Source of the DNA: UBA10103 sp964437185
GTDB taxonomy: Bacteria; Patescibacteriota; Minisyncoccia; Phycocordibacterales; UBA2100
Reading direction: 5' to 3'
NCBI GenBank assembly: GCA_964437185.1
Contig: CAYTFU010000002.1
Span: forward strand, 50,623 to 114,622
DNA: 64,000 nt
Shown: piece by piece, positions 25,537 through 33,729 of the stretch
How the letters are laid out: each line of letters starts with the position of its first letter
How positions within the stretch are numbered: the first letter of the stretch is position 1
Translations under genes and position numbers: made by a program
The notes under the pieces: model-generated
What the model was told of the DNA's origin: nothing
The model's input: only the letters and a program-made list of their open reading frames with translations
Databases searched by the model: none

Positions 25537-26601
25537 ATGCTGACCACATCGATCGTAATTATCCTCATTCCCGCTACAATCGCATTTATCGCGGGCATGC
25601 TTGGCGCGCCGATACTCATTAATTACCTCTACGCACAGAAGGCGTGGAAAAAAAAGGCGGGTAAGCAAGCGCTTGATGGCAACATTGCGCACGAATTTAA
25701 TAAACTTCACATCCACAATGAGGTACGAGCGCCTCGCATGGGCGGGATTGTAGTGTGGGCGAGCGCGACCGTGACGATCATGATGCTCTCGCTGCTTTCA
25801 TACCTTTTTCCAAGCCCCGTCACAAAAGAACTCGATTTCTTAAGTCGCGGACAGACCTGGATCCCGCTCGCGACCCTCCTAATCGGCGCGTTCGTGGGAC
25901 TTATCGACGACCTGCTGGTGATACGGCCGTCGGGCGAGGGCTTGCGGCTGCGATATCGGCTGATAACCGTCGTTGTGTTATCTACCTGCATCGCATGGTG
26001 GTTTTGGGCGAAGCTCGGGGTGACGGCGATCAACATTCCTTTTTCTTCACCTCTCGAAATTGGCTGGCTGTTGATACCATTTTTTGTTTTTGTGTCTCTC
26101 TGCCTCTACGCCTCAGGGGTTATTGATGGGGTTGATGGCCTTTCGGGGGGCGTATTCGCGACTATTTTTGCTTCTTACACGATTATTGCATTTGCTCAAA
26201 ATCAAATCGACCTCGCGGCGTTCACGGCGTCGATCGCGGGTGGTCTCCTCGCGTTTTTGTGGTTTAACGTTCCTCCCGCGCGATTCTACATGAGCGACAC
26301 CGGCACGATGGCCCTCACCCTCACGCTCGGGGTTGTCGCGCTGATGACAGACAATCTCGGGGAAGGGATCGGTATTGCGGTGCTCCCGATTATCGGGATG
26401 CTCCTTGTCATCACCGTGCTTTCAGATATCGCCCAAGTTATTTCCAAAACATTTTTTGGGACCAAGCTGTTTCGCATCGCTCCGCTCCACCACCATTTCG
26501 AGGCGATCGGTTGGTCGAGCGCCAAGGTGACCATGCGATACTGGATTCTTTCCGTTATGTTTTCGTTTCTTGGCGTAATCCTCGCACTGCTCGCCATCTA
26601 A
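25537..26601 (+). CDS. mraY: Phospho-N-acetylmuramoyl-pentapeptide transferase
   Basis: 354 residues, about ten membrane helices. Family motifs: VRAPRMGGIVVW near the start, IDDLLVIRPSGEGLRLRYR, the Asp-rich SGVIDGVDGLSGG, NVPPARFYMSDTGTMAL, and the HHHFE signature (APLHHHFEAIGWS). It makes lipid I from UDP-MurNAc-pentapeptide and undecaprenyl phosphate. murD, often next to mraY, is absent from this cluster. Confidence 0.96.
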   Translation: MLTTSIVIILIPATIAFIAGMLGAPILINYLYAQKAWKKKAGKQALDGNIAHEFNKLHIHNEVRAPRMGGIVVWASATVTIMMLSLLSYLFPSPVTKELDFLSRGQTWIPLATLLIGAFVGLIDDLLVIRPSGEGLRLRYRLITVVVLSTCIAWWFWAKLGVTAINIPFSSPLEIGWLLIPFFVFVSLCLYASGVIDGVDGLSGGVFATIFASYTIIAFAQNQIDLAAFTASIAGGLLAFLWFNVPPARFYMSDTGTMALTLTLGVVALMTDNLGEGIGIAVLPIIGMLLVITVLSDIAQVISKTFFGTKLFRIAPLHHHFEAIGWSSAKVTMRYWILSVMFSFLGVILALLAI

Positions 26602-26628
26602 GCGCAACGGGGGTGGTACTATTTCGGC

Positions 26629-27726
26629 ATGCGTCAGGGGAAAATCGATAAACCACTACTTCTTCTTCTCATTGTACTGGTACTTGGGGGCGTCGCTATT
26701 TTTGCTTCTGCCGCGTTTGGACTTCTCGCGAGAGGTCAAGACGGAATGAGTTCGGTGGCCTTCAACCACCTCGTGCTGGGCGTGGGCCTCGGCATGGCTG
26801 GACTCGCCGTATTCGCGCACGTGAATTACCGCCACTCCAAACCATACGCGCTACACCTCTTTGCGTTCACCATCTTCGGCACCGCGCTCGTATTCATTCC
26901 GCAAATAGGCTTCTCTCATGGCGGTGGCACGCGCTGGCTCGACATCTTCGGACTCTCAGTTCAACCCTCTGAGGCACTCAAGCTCGGGGCAATTATCTTC
27001 ACTGCGGCGTATTTTTCAGGAGCCAAGGGCCGTGCGGAGTCGCTCACGTGGGGACTCGGCGGTTTTTTTGCAATCATTTCACTTCCGACCCTCATACTAC
27101 TGTTACAGCCCGACATCGGTACGCTCATAATCGTGTGCATGCCTATTTTTGTTATGTACCTTCTCGCTGGCGCTCGCCTTCGACATGTGGCGATTGCGAT
27201 TATTGTGGCGCTTTTGTGCTTCGGCGCCATCTTGATTGTAAAACCGCACGCACGCGCCCGCGTCACGACATTTCTCAACCCTGCCCAAAATCAACTTGCC
27301 TCGGGATACCAAATACGGCAATCCCTCATCGCCATCGGATCGGGTGAATTTCTCGGCCGTGGGCTCGGGCAGGGCGTGCAGAAATTTACTTACCTACCGG
27401 AGCCAATGGGGGATTCAATTTTTGCCGTTGCGGGTGAGGAATTTGGGTTTGTGGGCGCTACCACCATCGTGCTGCTTTTCTTGGGGTTTGGACTTCGCGG
27501 CTTCGGAATCGCAGCCCGCACGAGCGACCTCTTCGGGGCGCTGCTCGCTGTCGGCATTTCGACCTACCTTGTCGGTGAGGCGTTCATCAATATCGCCGCA
27601 ATGCTCGGCCTTGCACCCCTTACAGGAGTCCCACTAACCTTCGTGAGCCAGGGAGGGAGCGCCATGCTCGTTTCCCTTGCCAGCGCGGGTATTCTTCTGA
27701 GCATCTCTCGAAATCAGAGAAAATGA
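26629..27726 (+). CDS. FtsW/RodA family peptidoglycan glycosyltransferase
   Basis: 365 residues with about ten membrane helices. SEDS signatures include GGGTRWLDIFGLSVQPSEALKLGAI (the catalytic-region WLDIFG/QPSE), QPDIGTLIIVCMPIFVM, GYQIRQSLIAIGSGEFLGRGLGQGVQKFTYLPE, DSIFAVAGEEFGF and TGVPLTFVSQGGSAM. Position after mraY and before murG favours FtsW over RodA, but sequence alone does not settle it. TACTAT (26617-26622) ends 6 bases before the ATG. Confidence 0.9.
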   Translation: MRQGKIDKPLLLLLIVLVLGGVAIFASAAFGLLARGQDGMSSVAFNHLVLGVGLGMAGLAVFAHVNYRHSKPYALHLFAFTIFGTALVFIPQIGFSHGGGTRWLDIFGLSVQPSEALKLGAIIFTAAYFSGAKGRAESLTWGLGGFFAIISLPTLILLLQPDIGTLIIVCMPIFVMYLLAGARLRHVAIAIIVALLCFGAILIVKPHARARVTTFLNPAQNQLASGYQIRQSLIAIGSGEFLGRGLGQGVQKFTYLPEPMGDSIFAVAGEEFGFVGATTIVLLFLGFGLRGFGIAARTSDLFGALLAVGISTYLVGEAFINIAAMLGLAPLTGVPLTFVSQGGSAMLVSLASAGILLSISRNQRK

Positions 27727-27791
27727 GCCAACAGGTTGTGCACCGTACAAGCTTGACGATATGACATACAATGTATATCATACAGACATCC

Positions 27792-28055
27792 ATGAAGTTC
27801 TTTGAATGGGACACCCGAAAGAACGAGTGGCTTATTAAAAATCGTGGGATCTCGTTTGAGATGTGCATCACGTGCATAGAGCAAGGGCACCTGTTGGCCG
27901 ACACCTACAACGAACCGGCCCGTCCGCTCCAAAGGGTGTTTATTATCAACATTGAGGGATATGCGTATAAGGTGCCATACGTAGAGGATGAGGAGAAGAT
28001 CTTTCTCAAAACAGCCTTCCCAAGTCGAGACGCAACGAGACAGTATCTGCGCTAA
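27792..28055 (+). CDS. BrnT-like toxin
   Basis: 87 residues starting MKFFEWDTRKNEWLIKNRGISFE, the hallmark opening of the BrnT RNase family, with the later IINIEGYAYKVPYVEDEE strand region typical of that fold. Start chosen at 27792 on family grounds; the frame is open 21 bases upstream. A BrnA/CopG-like gene follows after 18 bases, the order known for brnT-brnA. Catalytic residues were not verified, so activity is inferred. The module interrupts the ftsW-murG pair. Confidence 0.7.
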   Translation: MKFFEWDTRKNEWLIKNRGISFEMCITCIEQGHLLADTYNEPARPLQRVFIINIEGYAYKVPYVEDEEKIFLKTAFPSRDATRQYLR

Positions 28056-28073
28056 ACATCGCATAACACAAAT

Positions 28074-28337
28074 ATGAAGCCAAAAAATAACGTGCGACTA
28101 ACCAAAGAAGAGCGGGAGATGGAGGCCGCATTTGCACGCGGAGAGTACAAGTCCATGCCGAATTTTAAAGCAGCGAAGACGCAGTATGAGGCTGCGGCAC
28201 GTTATACGCTCACAAAAACACGCACCATCACGGTACGCATGACCGAGCGTGACATGATGCGACTCAAAGCAGCTGCCGCCCGCGAAGGCCTGCCGTATCA
28301 GACGCTCATTACCTCCATCCTGCATAAGCATGTGTAG
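28074..28337 (+). CDS. CopG/BrnA-like antitoxin
   Basis: 87 residues. The C-terminal half TITVRMTERDMMRLKAAAAREGLPYQTLITSILHKHV is a ribbon-helix-helix DNA-binding domain of the type used by BrnA/CopG antitoxins. The N-terminal half is charged and probably holds the toxin-binding part. Expected to bind the toxin and repress the operon promoter. Confidence 0.75.
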   Translation: MKPKNNVRLTKEEREMEAAFARGEYKSMPNFKAAKTQYEAAARYTLTKTRTITVRMTERDMMRLKAAAAREGLPYQTLITSILHKHV

Positions 28338-28358
28338 GATTTAAGCTCTCGCTCGTGA

Positions 28359-28364
28359 TAAAAT
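28359..28364 (+). promoter_or_regulatory. -10 box of murG (leaderless)
   Basis: TAAAAT ending 6 bases before the murG ATG at 28371. Gives murG a promoter of its own after the toxin-antitoxin pair. Confidence 0.5.
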
Positions 28365-28370
28365 GACCCG

Positions 28371-29513
28371 ATGCGTATAGCACTTGTCGGCGGGGGATCA
28401 GGGGGGCATTTTTACCCCCTCATAGCGGTCGCTGAGGCGATAGAAGACATTTCTAAAGAGAGGACACTCCTCGAACCCGACCTTGTGTACATTGGCCCGC
28501 CCGCTTTCGACCCGCAATCCCTCCTTGAACACGACATCCAATACGTGGCTGGAAGCGCCGGACCCATCCGAAGGTACTTTAGCGTGCTCAATGTTTTTAG
28601 CGTATTTTTGAATGCTTTTGGCATCATTAGATCGACGATGACCCTTTTCCGACTCTATCCGGATGTTATTTTCTCAACAGGGGGATTCGCAGCGTTCCCC
28701 ACGCTTTACGCTGCACGCCTCCTCCAAATACCGGTCGTTATTTACGATGCCGATGCCTCGCCCGGGAGAGTTTCCCTCTGGTCGGCGAAATTTGCGCAAT
28801 GGATTGCAGTGGCGCATCCTGATGCCGCAAAGCAATTTCCAGAAAAGACGCGATCAAAGGTTGCTCGCACGGGCCATCCGATCCGCAAAGAGATTGTTGA
28901 ACCATCCAAGCAGGGAGGTCACGAGTTTTTAAAACTTGATCCCGCCGCCCCGACCATCTTCATCATGGGCGGCTCGCAGGGCGCGCGCGCGATCAACGAA
29001 GCGGTGCTCGACGCACTCCCGCAACTCGTGACGCGGTACAACGTCGTCCACCAAGTGGGATCCGCGAATCTCGAAGAGGTGAGCGGCATCTCCTCCGTTT
29101 CGCTCAAAAATTCAAACTTTGCCAACCGCTACAAAGTCTTTGGGCTACTCAACGTCCTCGCGATGCGCATGACTGCGGGCATCACTTCCGTCGTCGTGGC
29201 TCGCGCGGGGTCCGGAACAATTTTTGAAATTGCGAGCTGGGGCATACCCGCGATCATTATTCCGATTCCAAAAGACGTGTCACACGATCAGCTGGACAAC
29301 GCGTTTTCTTATGCACGCGCAGGAGGTGCGGTGGTTATCGAACAAAATAACCTTTCGCCTCATCTTCTCATTTCCGAGATCGACCGCCTGATGAGCGATC
29401 CCGAGCAGCGGAGCTCTATGACAAACGCTGCTCGCGCCTACGCGCGCCCCGACGCAGCTCGCGCCATTGCGACCGCGCTTCTTGAGATTTCTATTGAGCA
29501 CGAACCGGCCTGA
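28371..29513 (+). CDS. murG: UDP-GlcNAc:lipid I N-acetylglucosaminyltransferase
   Basis: 380 residues, GT-B fold. Glycine-rich N-terminal loop GGGSGGHFYPLIAVAEAI, central GGSQGARAINEAV, and the UDP-GlcNAc site VVARAGSGTIFEIASWGIPAIIIPIP with DQLDNA. It turns lipid I into lipid II at the inner face of the membrane. Normal length. Confidence 0.95.
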   Translation: MRIALVGGGSGGHFYPLIAVAEAIEDISKERTLLEPDLVYIGPPAFDPQSLLEHDIQYVAGSAGPIRRYFSVLNVFSVFLNAFGIIRSTMTLFRLYPDVIFSTGGFAAFPTLYAARLLQIPVVIYDADASPGRVSLWSAKFAQWIAVAHPDAAKQFPEKTRSKVARTGHPIRKEIVEPSKQGGHEFLKLDPAAPTIFIMGGSQGARAINEAVLDALPQLVTRYNVVHQVGSANLEEVSGISSVSLKNSNFANRYKVFGLLNVLAMRMTAGITSVVVARAGSGTIFEIASWGIPAIIIPIPKDVSHDQLDNAFSYARAGGAVVIEQNNLSPHLLISEIDRLMSDPEQRSSMTNAARAYARPDAARAIATALLEISIEHEPA

Positions 29514-29601
29514 TCCGCGACAAAACTGACATGAACCTTTCCTCACATATCATCTCTACAAACCACAACATGTACATCCGAGCAAGCATATGGAGCGGGT
29601 T

Positions 29602-30945
29602 ATGAGTATCGTTAAGGTGCGTTTCCCACCGAGCCCGACGGGCTATTGCCATGTCGGCACCGCTCGAATGGCGATTCTTAATTATTTATTTGCGCGAAAA
29701 CACGGCGGGAGCATTGTATTTCGCAGCGAGGACACCGACAAGGAGCGCAGCCGCGCGGAGTACGAAGACGACATTCGAGAAAGTCTTAGCTGGCTCGGAC
29801 TTTCGTGGGACGAGTTTTATCGCCAGTCTGAGCGCACCCACGTATACACTACCGCGCTTCTACAACTCATCCGCGAGGGGAAAGCATACGTCTCCGAGGA
29901 GGAGAGTAAAAAAGAACCTGGCGTACGCGTGCGTCCGGTACGACTCAAAAACCCGGGCACCGTTATCACGTTTGCAGATGAGATCCGCGGTGAGATTACG
30001 TTTGATACGGCAGAACTCAAAGATTTTGTCATTGCGCGCTCGATCAACGATCCGCTGTATCACCTTGCAGTGGTCGTCGACGATCACGATATGGGGATCA
30101 CGCACGTGATTCGCGGCGAAGATCACATCTCAAACACACCTCGGCAAATTCTGATTCAGGAGGCGCTTGGATATTCGCGGCCCGTGTACGCGCACTACCC
30201 GCTGCACCTTTCAGCAGACAGAGCGAAGCTCTCTAAACGCACGGGCGATGTGGCCGTCCGATCGTATCGAGAAAAAGGATACCTGTCCGGAGCACTACTC
30301 AATTACCTCGCGACACTTGGCTGGACGCCACCATCGGGTAGGGAGATATTGAGTCTTGATGATATGGTCAGCGAATTTGAACTCAAAGACGTGCACAAAA
30401 GCGGGGCAATTTTCGATCTCGAAAAGTTGCGCTGGTACAACAGACACTACTTGCACGAACTTTCACCCGGAGAATTTGCCGCAGAAGCGTCGATTATCCT
30501 CTCCGAAGAAATGCACACTCGCGGTATTACGGTCACAGACGACCTTGTACTAAAATTATGGCCGATTATACGCGAGCGAATAGGCGTGTGGGAGGATTTG
30601 CGTGAGGCGATTCGCGATGCCGAGTTTGATTTCTTTTTCAAAGACCCGGTATTGGATTCCGCCCGTATATCGCAAAAAGGAGTCGAGCCAAACGTGACGC
30701 TGAAGCACCTCGCCGCTTGTGCGGAGATGCTGACCTCTGTCACCGAGGAGGATTTTACCGAGTCACACATCAAGGATCGGCTGTGGCCCTACGCAACATC
30801 AGAGGGTCGCGGGGCTGTTTTATGGCCGCTACGATACGCGCTCTCGGGCCTCGAAAAATCACCGGACCCCTTTGTAATCCTCGGGATCATAGGGAAAGAG
30901 ACGGCACTGAGGCGTATTGAGGCAGCTCGATCGCAGCTTGTATGA
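29602..30945 (+). CDS. gltX: Glutamyl-tRNA synthetase
   Basis: 447 residues from the chosen start. Class I motif HIGH as HVGTARMAILNY, SEDTDKERSR, and KLSKRTGDV for KMSKS. Start at ATG 29602 because GGAG lies 6 bases ahead of it and the next residues SIVKVRFPPSPTG match the family; an in-frame ATG at 29590 is the alternative. Discriminating versus non-discriminating charging cannot be decided here. Its stop overlaps the next start (ATGA). Confidence 0.95.
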   Translation: MSIVKVRFPPSPTGYCHVGTARMAILNYLFARKHGGSIVFRSEDTDKERSRAEYEDDIRESLSWLGLSWDEFYRQSERTHVYTTALLQLIREGKAYVSEEESKKEPGVRVRPVRLKNPGTVITFADEIRGEITFDTAELKDFVIARSINDPLYHLAVVVDDHDMGITHVIRGEDHISNTPRQILIQEALGYSRPVYAHYPLHLSADRAKLSKRTGDVAVRSYREKGYLSGALLNYLATLGWTPPSGREILSLDDMVSEFELKDVHKSGAIFDLEKLRWYNRHYLHELSPGEFAAEASIILSEEMHTRGITVTDDLVLKLWPIIRERIGVWEDLREAIRDAEFDFFFKDPVLDSARISQKGVEPNVTLKHLAACAEMLTSVTEEDFTESHIKDRLWPYATSEGRGAVLWPLRYALSGLEKSPDPFVILGIIGKETALRRIEAARSQLV

Positions 30946-32237
30946 ATAGAGGACTCGCCGTTATCTCGGTACTCTGCGTACTGCTGTGCTTACCGTCCAA
31001 TTCCTTCGCCCAAAATGCGCCTGCCTCAGAGGAGCGCATCAACTCCTTACAATCGCAGATTGACACCCACAAATCTGAGATCGAAAAAATTGACCGGGAA
31101 ATTGCGCAATATCAACAGCAGCTTGACGCTGTCGGGACCAAAAAGAAAACACTTCAAAACACACTTTCGCAGCTGGATCTTCAGATAAAAAAAGCGACTG
31201 CGTCGATAAACGTCACAAAAAATAAAATTAGTGCAACGCAGCTCGAAATTCTCCAGCTTGAGAAGGGAATTGCAGGCAAAGAAGTTTCTATCGAAACGGG
31301 GAACCAGGGCCTGCGAGAGTCCCTGCGTCGACTCAATGAGATTGGAACCAATCCTCTTGCAGTGCAAGTGCTTTCCTCAATCGACATCTCCGAAGCGTGG
31401 GAAGACGCGGACGCTATTCAAGAACTCCAAGTGGCAGTGCGCGATCAAATCGCACGACTCGCTTCGGAGAAACAATCACTCACGGAGACAAAAAACCAGA
31501 CCGAGGCGAAGCGCGCGCAATTGGTGAAGCAAAAGGATACTCTGCTTGCGCAGCAAGGCTCGCTCACGGCTCAAAAAAAGGCGCAGAACGAGCTTCTCGT
31601 TCAGACCAAATCACAGGAATCCACCTACCAATCAATTTTGAAACAAAAACAGGCGGCAAAAGCCACGTTTGAAGCAGCGCTTGGTGATCTTAAAATCCAG
31701 TTCCAGAGAGCTATTAGGCCCTCGGAAATTTTGGCCGCCGGAAAGGGGATATTGCGCTGGCCGCTCGACAACGTGCGCATCACACAGCAATTTGGAAACA
31801 CCGCCTTCGCGGCTTCTGGTGCATATAATGGCAAGGGACACAACGGCATCGACCTCGCCGCTCCCGTCGGCACACCGCTGAGAGCGGCTCTTAATGGCGT
31901 AGTTTTGGGGACGGGCAACACGGATAGCATAAAGGGCTGCTACTCATTTGGACGGTGGGTGATGATTAAGCACCCCAATGGGATCAACACCATGTACTCG
32001 CACCTCTCCCAAATCAACGTTGCAGAGGGCCAAAACGTCGATACAGGGCACATAATCGGCTACAGCGGGGAAACGGGCTATGCCACAGGCCCACACCTTC
32101 ACTTCGGCGTGTACGTCAGCTCGGCAACGGCAATCATTCGCCTCGGCGCCGCGAGCAATTCGACCACCCCGTGCTCAAACGCCGTCATGCCCGTCGCACC
32201 CCTATCGGGATACTTAAATCCGATGAATTATCTCTAG
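30942..32237 (+). CDS. Secreted M23 peptidase with coiled coil (EnvC/PcsB-like)
   Basis: 431 residues. Signal peptide (MNRGLAVISVLCVLLCLPSNSFAQ), a long coiled coil (about 30-250), then an M23 LytM domain. The zinc ligands are in HNGIDLA (H and D) and in HLHFG (last H of HxH). Similar proteins cut peptidoglycan cross-bridges at division or regulate amidases. The start overlaps the gltX stop. Its last 15 codons are repeated exactly 100 bases downstream with only synonymous changes. Confidence 0.9.
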   Translation: MNRGLAVISVLCVLLCLPSNSFAQNAPASEERINSLQSQIDTHKSEIEKIDREIAQYQQQLDAVGTKKKTLQNTLSQLDLQIKKATASINVTKNKISATQLEILQLEKGIAGKEVSIETGNQGLRESLRRLNEIGTNPLAVQVLSSIDISEAWEDADAIQELQVAVRDQIARLASEKQSLTETKNQTEAKRAQLVKQKDTLLAQQGSLTAQKKAQNELLVQTKSQESTYQSILKQKQAAKATFEAALGDLKIQFQRAIRPSEILAAGKGILRWPLDNVRITQQFGNTAFAASGAYNGKGHNGIDLAAPVGTPLRAALNGVVLGTGNTDSIKGCYSFGRWVMIKHPNGINTMYSHLSQINVAEGQNVDTGHIIGYSGETGYATGPHLHFGVYVSSATAIIRLGAASNSTTPCSNAVMPVAPLSGYLNPMNYL

Positions 32238-32337
32238 TACCGAGATACTCCTAACCTGAAATGAGTCTAGCCCCGTGGTGAAAACGCACGGGGTCGCACC
32301 CCTATCGGGATATCTAAATCCGATGAACTATCTCTAG
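32193..32337 (+). repeat. Duplicated 3' end of the M23 gene around a hairpin
   Basis: 32193-32237 (VAPLSGYLNPMNYL-stop) is repeated at 32293-32337. The copies are 45 bases each with three differences, all synonymous (TAC/TAT, TTA/CTA, AAT/AAC). Between them is a hairpin: CCCCGTG (32271-32277) with CACGGGG (32287-32293). Confidence 0.85.
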
Positions 32338-32368
32338 TGGGGCGGAGCCTGCTTGTAATACAGTTCGC

Positions 32369-32408
32369 CTGACACTAACTCTAGCCGATGGCGTGAAGTT
32401 AGTGTCAG
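32369..32408. other. 12-bp inverted repeat
   Basis: CTGACACTAACT (32369-32380) pairs perfectly with 32397-32408, 16-base loop. Lies in the gap between the convergent M23 and 32476 genes. Could end transcription or be a small structured RNA; no T-tract. Confidence 0.4.
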
Positions 32409-32436
32409 TGTGCACCAAGTATAAGATGTGAAATAG

Positions 32437-32465
32437 ATGAGGCGGCACCGCGGGTGCCGCCTCAT
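32437..32465. terminator. Terminator hairpin between convergent genes
   Basis: A perfect 13-bp stem (ATGAGGCGGCACC / GGTGCCGCCTCAT) with a 3-base loop, 11 bases past the stop of the minus-strand gene at 32476. On the minus strand it is followed by CTATTTC. Confidence 0.7.
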
Positions 32466-32475
32466 TGAGGGAAGA

Positions 32476-32703
32476 TCAGCCATCAGATATGGACTTCAGC
32501 GCACCAAGATTGATTGGACCTCGGTGACCTTCTATCCACGCTGAATCATTTTGAATTTTGGTGATTTTCCCCCTTACGCCTGGATCGTATATGGATTGCA
32601 CCAGCATTCCAATAGCAAACTTCTCACCGAGCTGACCAGTAGATTGAAGACCCGGAATTCTGCCGCCAACGTTGACTGGTGCCCACGGTCGAAATGTAGA
32701 CAT
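32476..32703 (-). CDS. Small hypothetical protein, possible SH3-like fold
   Basis: 75 residues. The segment GMLVQSIYDPGVRGKITKIQNDSAWIEG looks like a small beta-barrel with a KOW/SH3-like turn. No family recognised. Unlike most genes here it has a purine-rich Shine-Dalgarno-like GGGGG 6 bases before the ATG, a plausible GATAAT box further upstream and its own terminator, so it is an autonomous unit. Confidence 0.6.
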   Translation of the reverse strand: MSTFRPWAPVNVGGRIPGLQSTGQLGEKFAIGMLVQSIYDPGVRGKITKIQNDSAWIEGHRGPINLGALKSISDG

Positions 32704-32762
32704 GCGTTACCCCCAAAAGAACAAGTGACGATTATCACACAGGCAAGTGGATTTTTCGAGGG

Positions 32763-33413
32763 TCATATTTTCTTTCCACGCTTGGACCACTCAGTTGTTT
32801 TCATGGCGCGCAACTCGACAGGCGCTGCGCGACGTAATGTGCGTAGATTTTTTTTGGGAGCGACAGGGAAGTGGCGCGAATCGTCAAGAGCCTGTACGAG
32901 CCAAGTCAGTTCTTTGTCAGACGTAACCCAACGACTGGGTGTAAATTTTGAGAGATCATACGGTGCCGAATATTCCCGCAGCGACTTCTTTCCATTCCAC
33001 TCTAAATATTCGTGAAAATATGACATCGCAAGCTCGCGCGGCGACGCGTACACTGGATCTCTGTACCGAAGAATCGAGTGATTGGTCTTCGATATCGCGC
33101 CCCAGCGACCGCCTTGCATAAATAATGCGACGACGTGATCCTCGTCTGTCGGCGCTGTTCGAAAATCCATTAACAACGGCGGGGCACCATGGTACGCGAG
33201 TGCTGCGGCAGCCAAAAGGGCACCCTCAAAGCAGTGAGCAGTATTTTGCTCGATAACTCGTCTCGGCGACATGTATGTCTCGCCCGAGATCTCGAAGTTT
33301 ATTGGGAGCGTGTCCAAGAAATCCTGAATTTTAGTGGGTGTCGACAATTTCGATAGCAGCGAGCGCTCGAGGGGAAGAAGGATAGACCGCAGGGTGTCAC
33401 GATACGTGGCCAT
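32763..33413 (-). CDS. Transglutaminase-like cysteine enzyme, unknown function
   Basis: 216 residues. The order Cys-His-Asp/Asn expected of a transglutaminase-like fold is present: NTAHCFEGALLAAAAL, then DEDHVVALF, then WGAISKTNHSILRYRDP. A conserved-looking ELAMSYFHEY follows. I recall similar uncharacterised proteins in other bacteria with the same block order, but the activity is not known to me. TAGAAT ends 6 bases before the ATG. Confidence 0.55.
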   Translation of the reverse strand: MATYRDTLRSILLPLERSLLSKLSTPTKIQDFLDTLPINFEISGETYMSPRRVIEQNTAHCFEGALLAAAALAYHGAPPLLMDFRTAPTDEDHVVALFMQGGRWGAISKTNHSILRYRDPVYASPRELAMSYFHEYLEWNGKKSLREYSAPYDLSKFTPSRWVTSDKELTWLVQALDDSRHFPVAPKKNLRTLRRAAPVELRAMKTTEWSKRGKKI

Positions 33414-33729
33414 ACAAGCATTCTAGCGCCTTGTGGGGCACAATGCGCGCCTCAGACGGTTGCCCTGGTCATGAGAGCTGCTCAGGCGTCTTGACGAAGG
33501 CATACGTCGCAAAAGATATATTGTGCGACGTTGCCATTCTCGGCCACCCTATGCGGGTAAATATTAGACAACAAAAATGCGAAAGAATACAAGCGTTAGA
33601 AAGTGTTACAGAAAAATCTCAAGTCGCTTGATCTGTCTTGCCGCTCGTCATAAATGTCTTGCATAAATATTGCCGCATTTACTCGCCCCAAAAGGCCCTA
33701 CCCTATCGGGGGAGACCTCGATGCTATTT
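33414..33729. other. 316-base intergenic stretch
   Basis: Holds the -10 box of the minus-strand gene ending at 33413 (TAGAAT on the minus strand, 33420-33425) and one hairpin, ACGTCGCA (33504-33511) with TGCGACGT (33524-33531), loop 12. No tRNA or convincing gene seen. Confidence 0.4.
33420..33425 (-). promoter_or_regulatory. -10 box of the transglutaminase-like gene (leaderless)
   Basis: TAGAAT on the minus strand, ending 6 bases before the start codon at 33413. Confidence 0.55.

Noticed and set aside
10550..32337. Explaining the gene-end repeats as replication slippage
   Set aside because: Slippage gives identical tandem copies; these are separated by unrelated DNA and differ by silent changes. 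A mixed-strain assembly artefact remains possible and is named as a refuting test.
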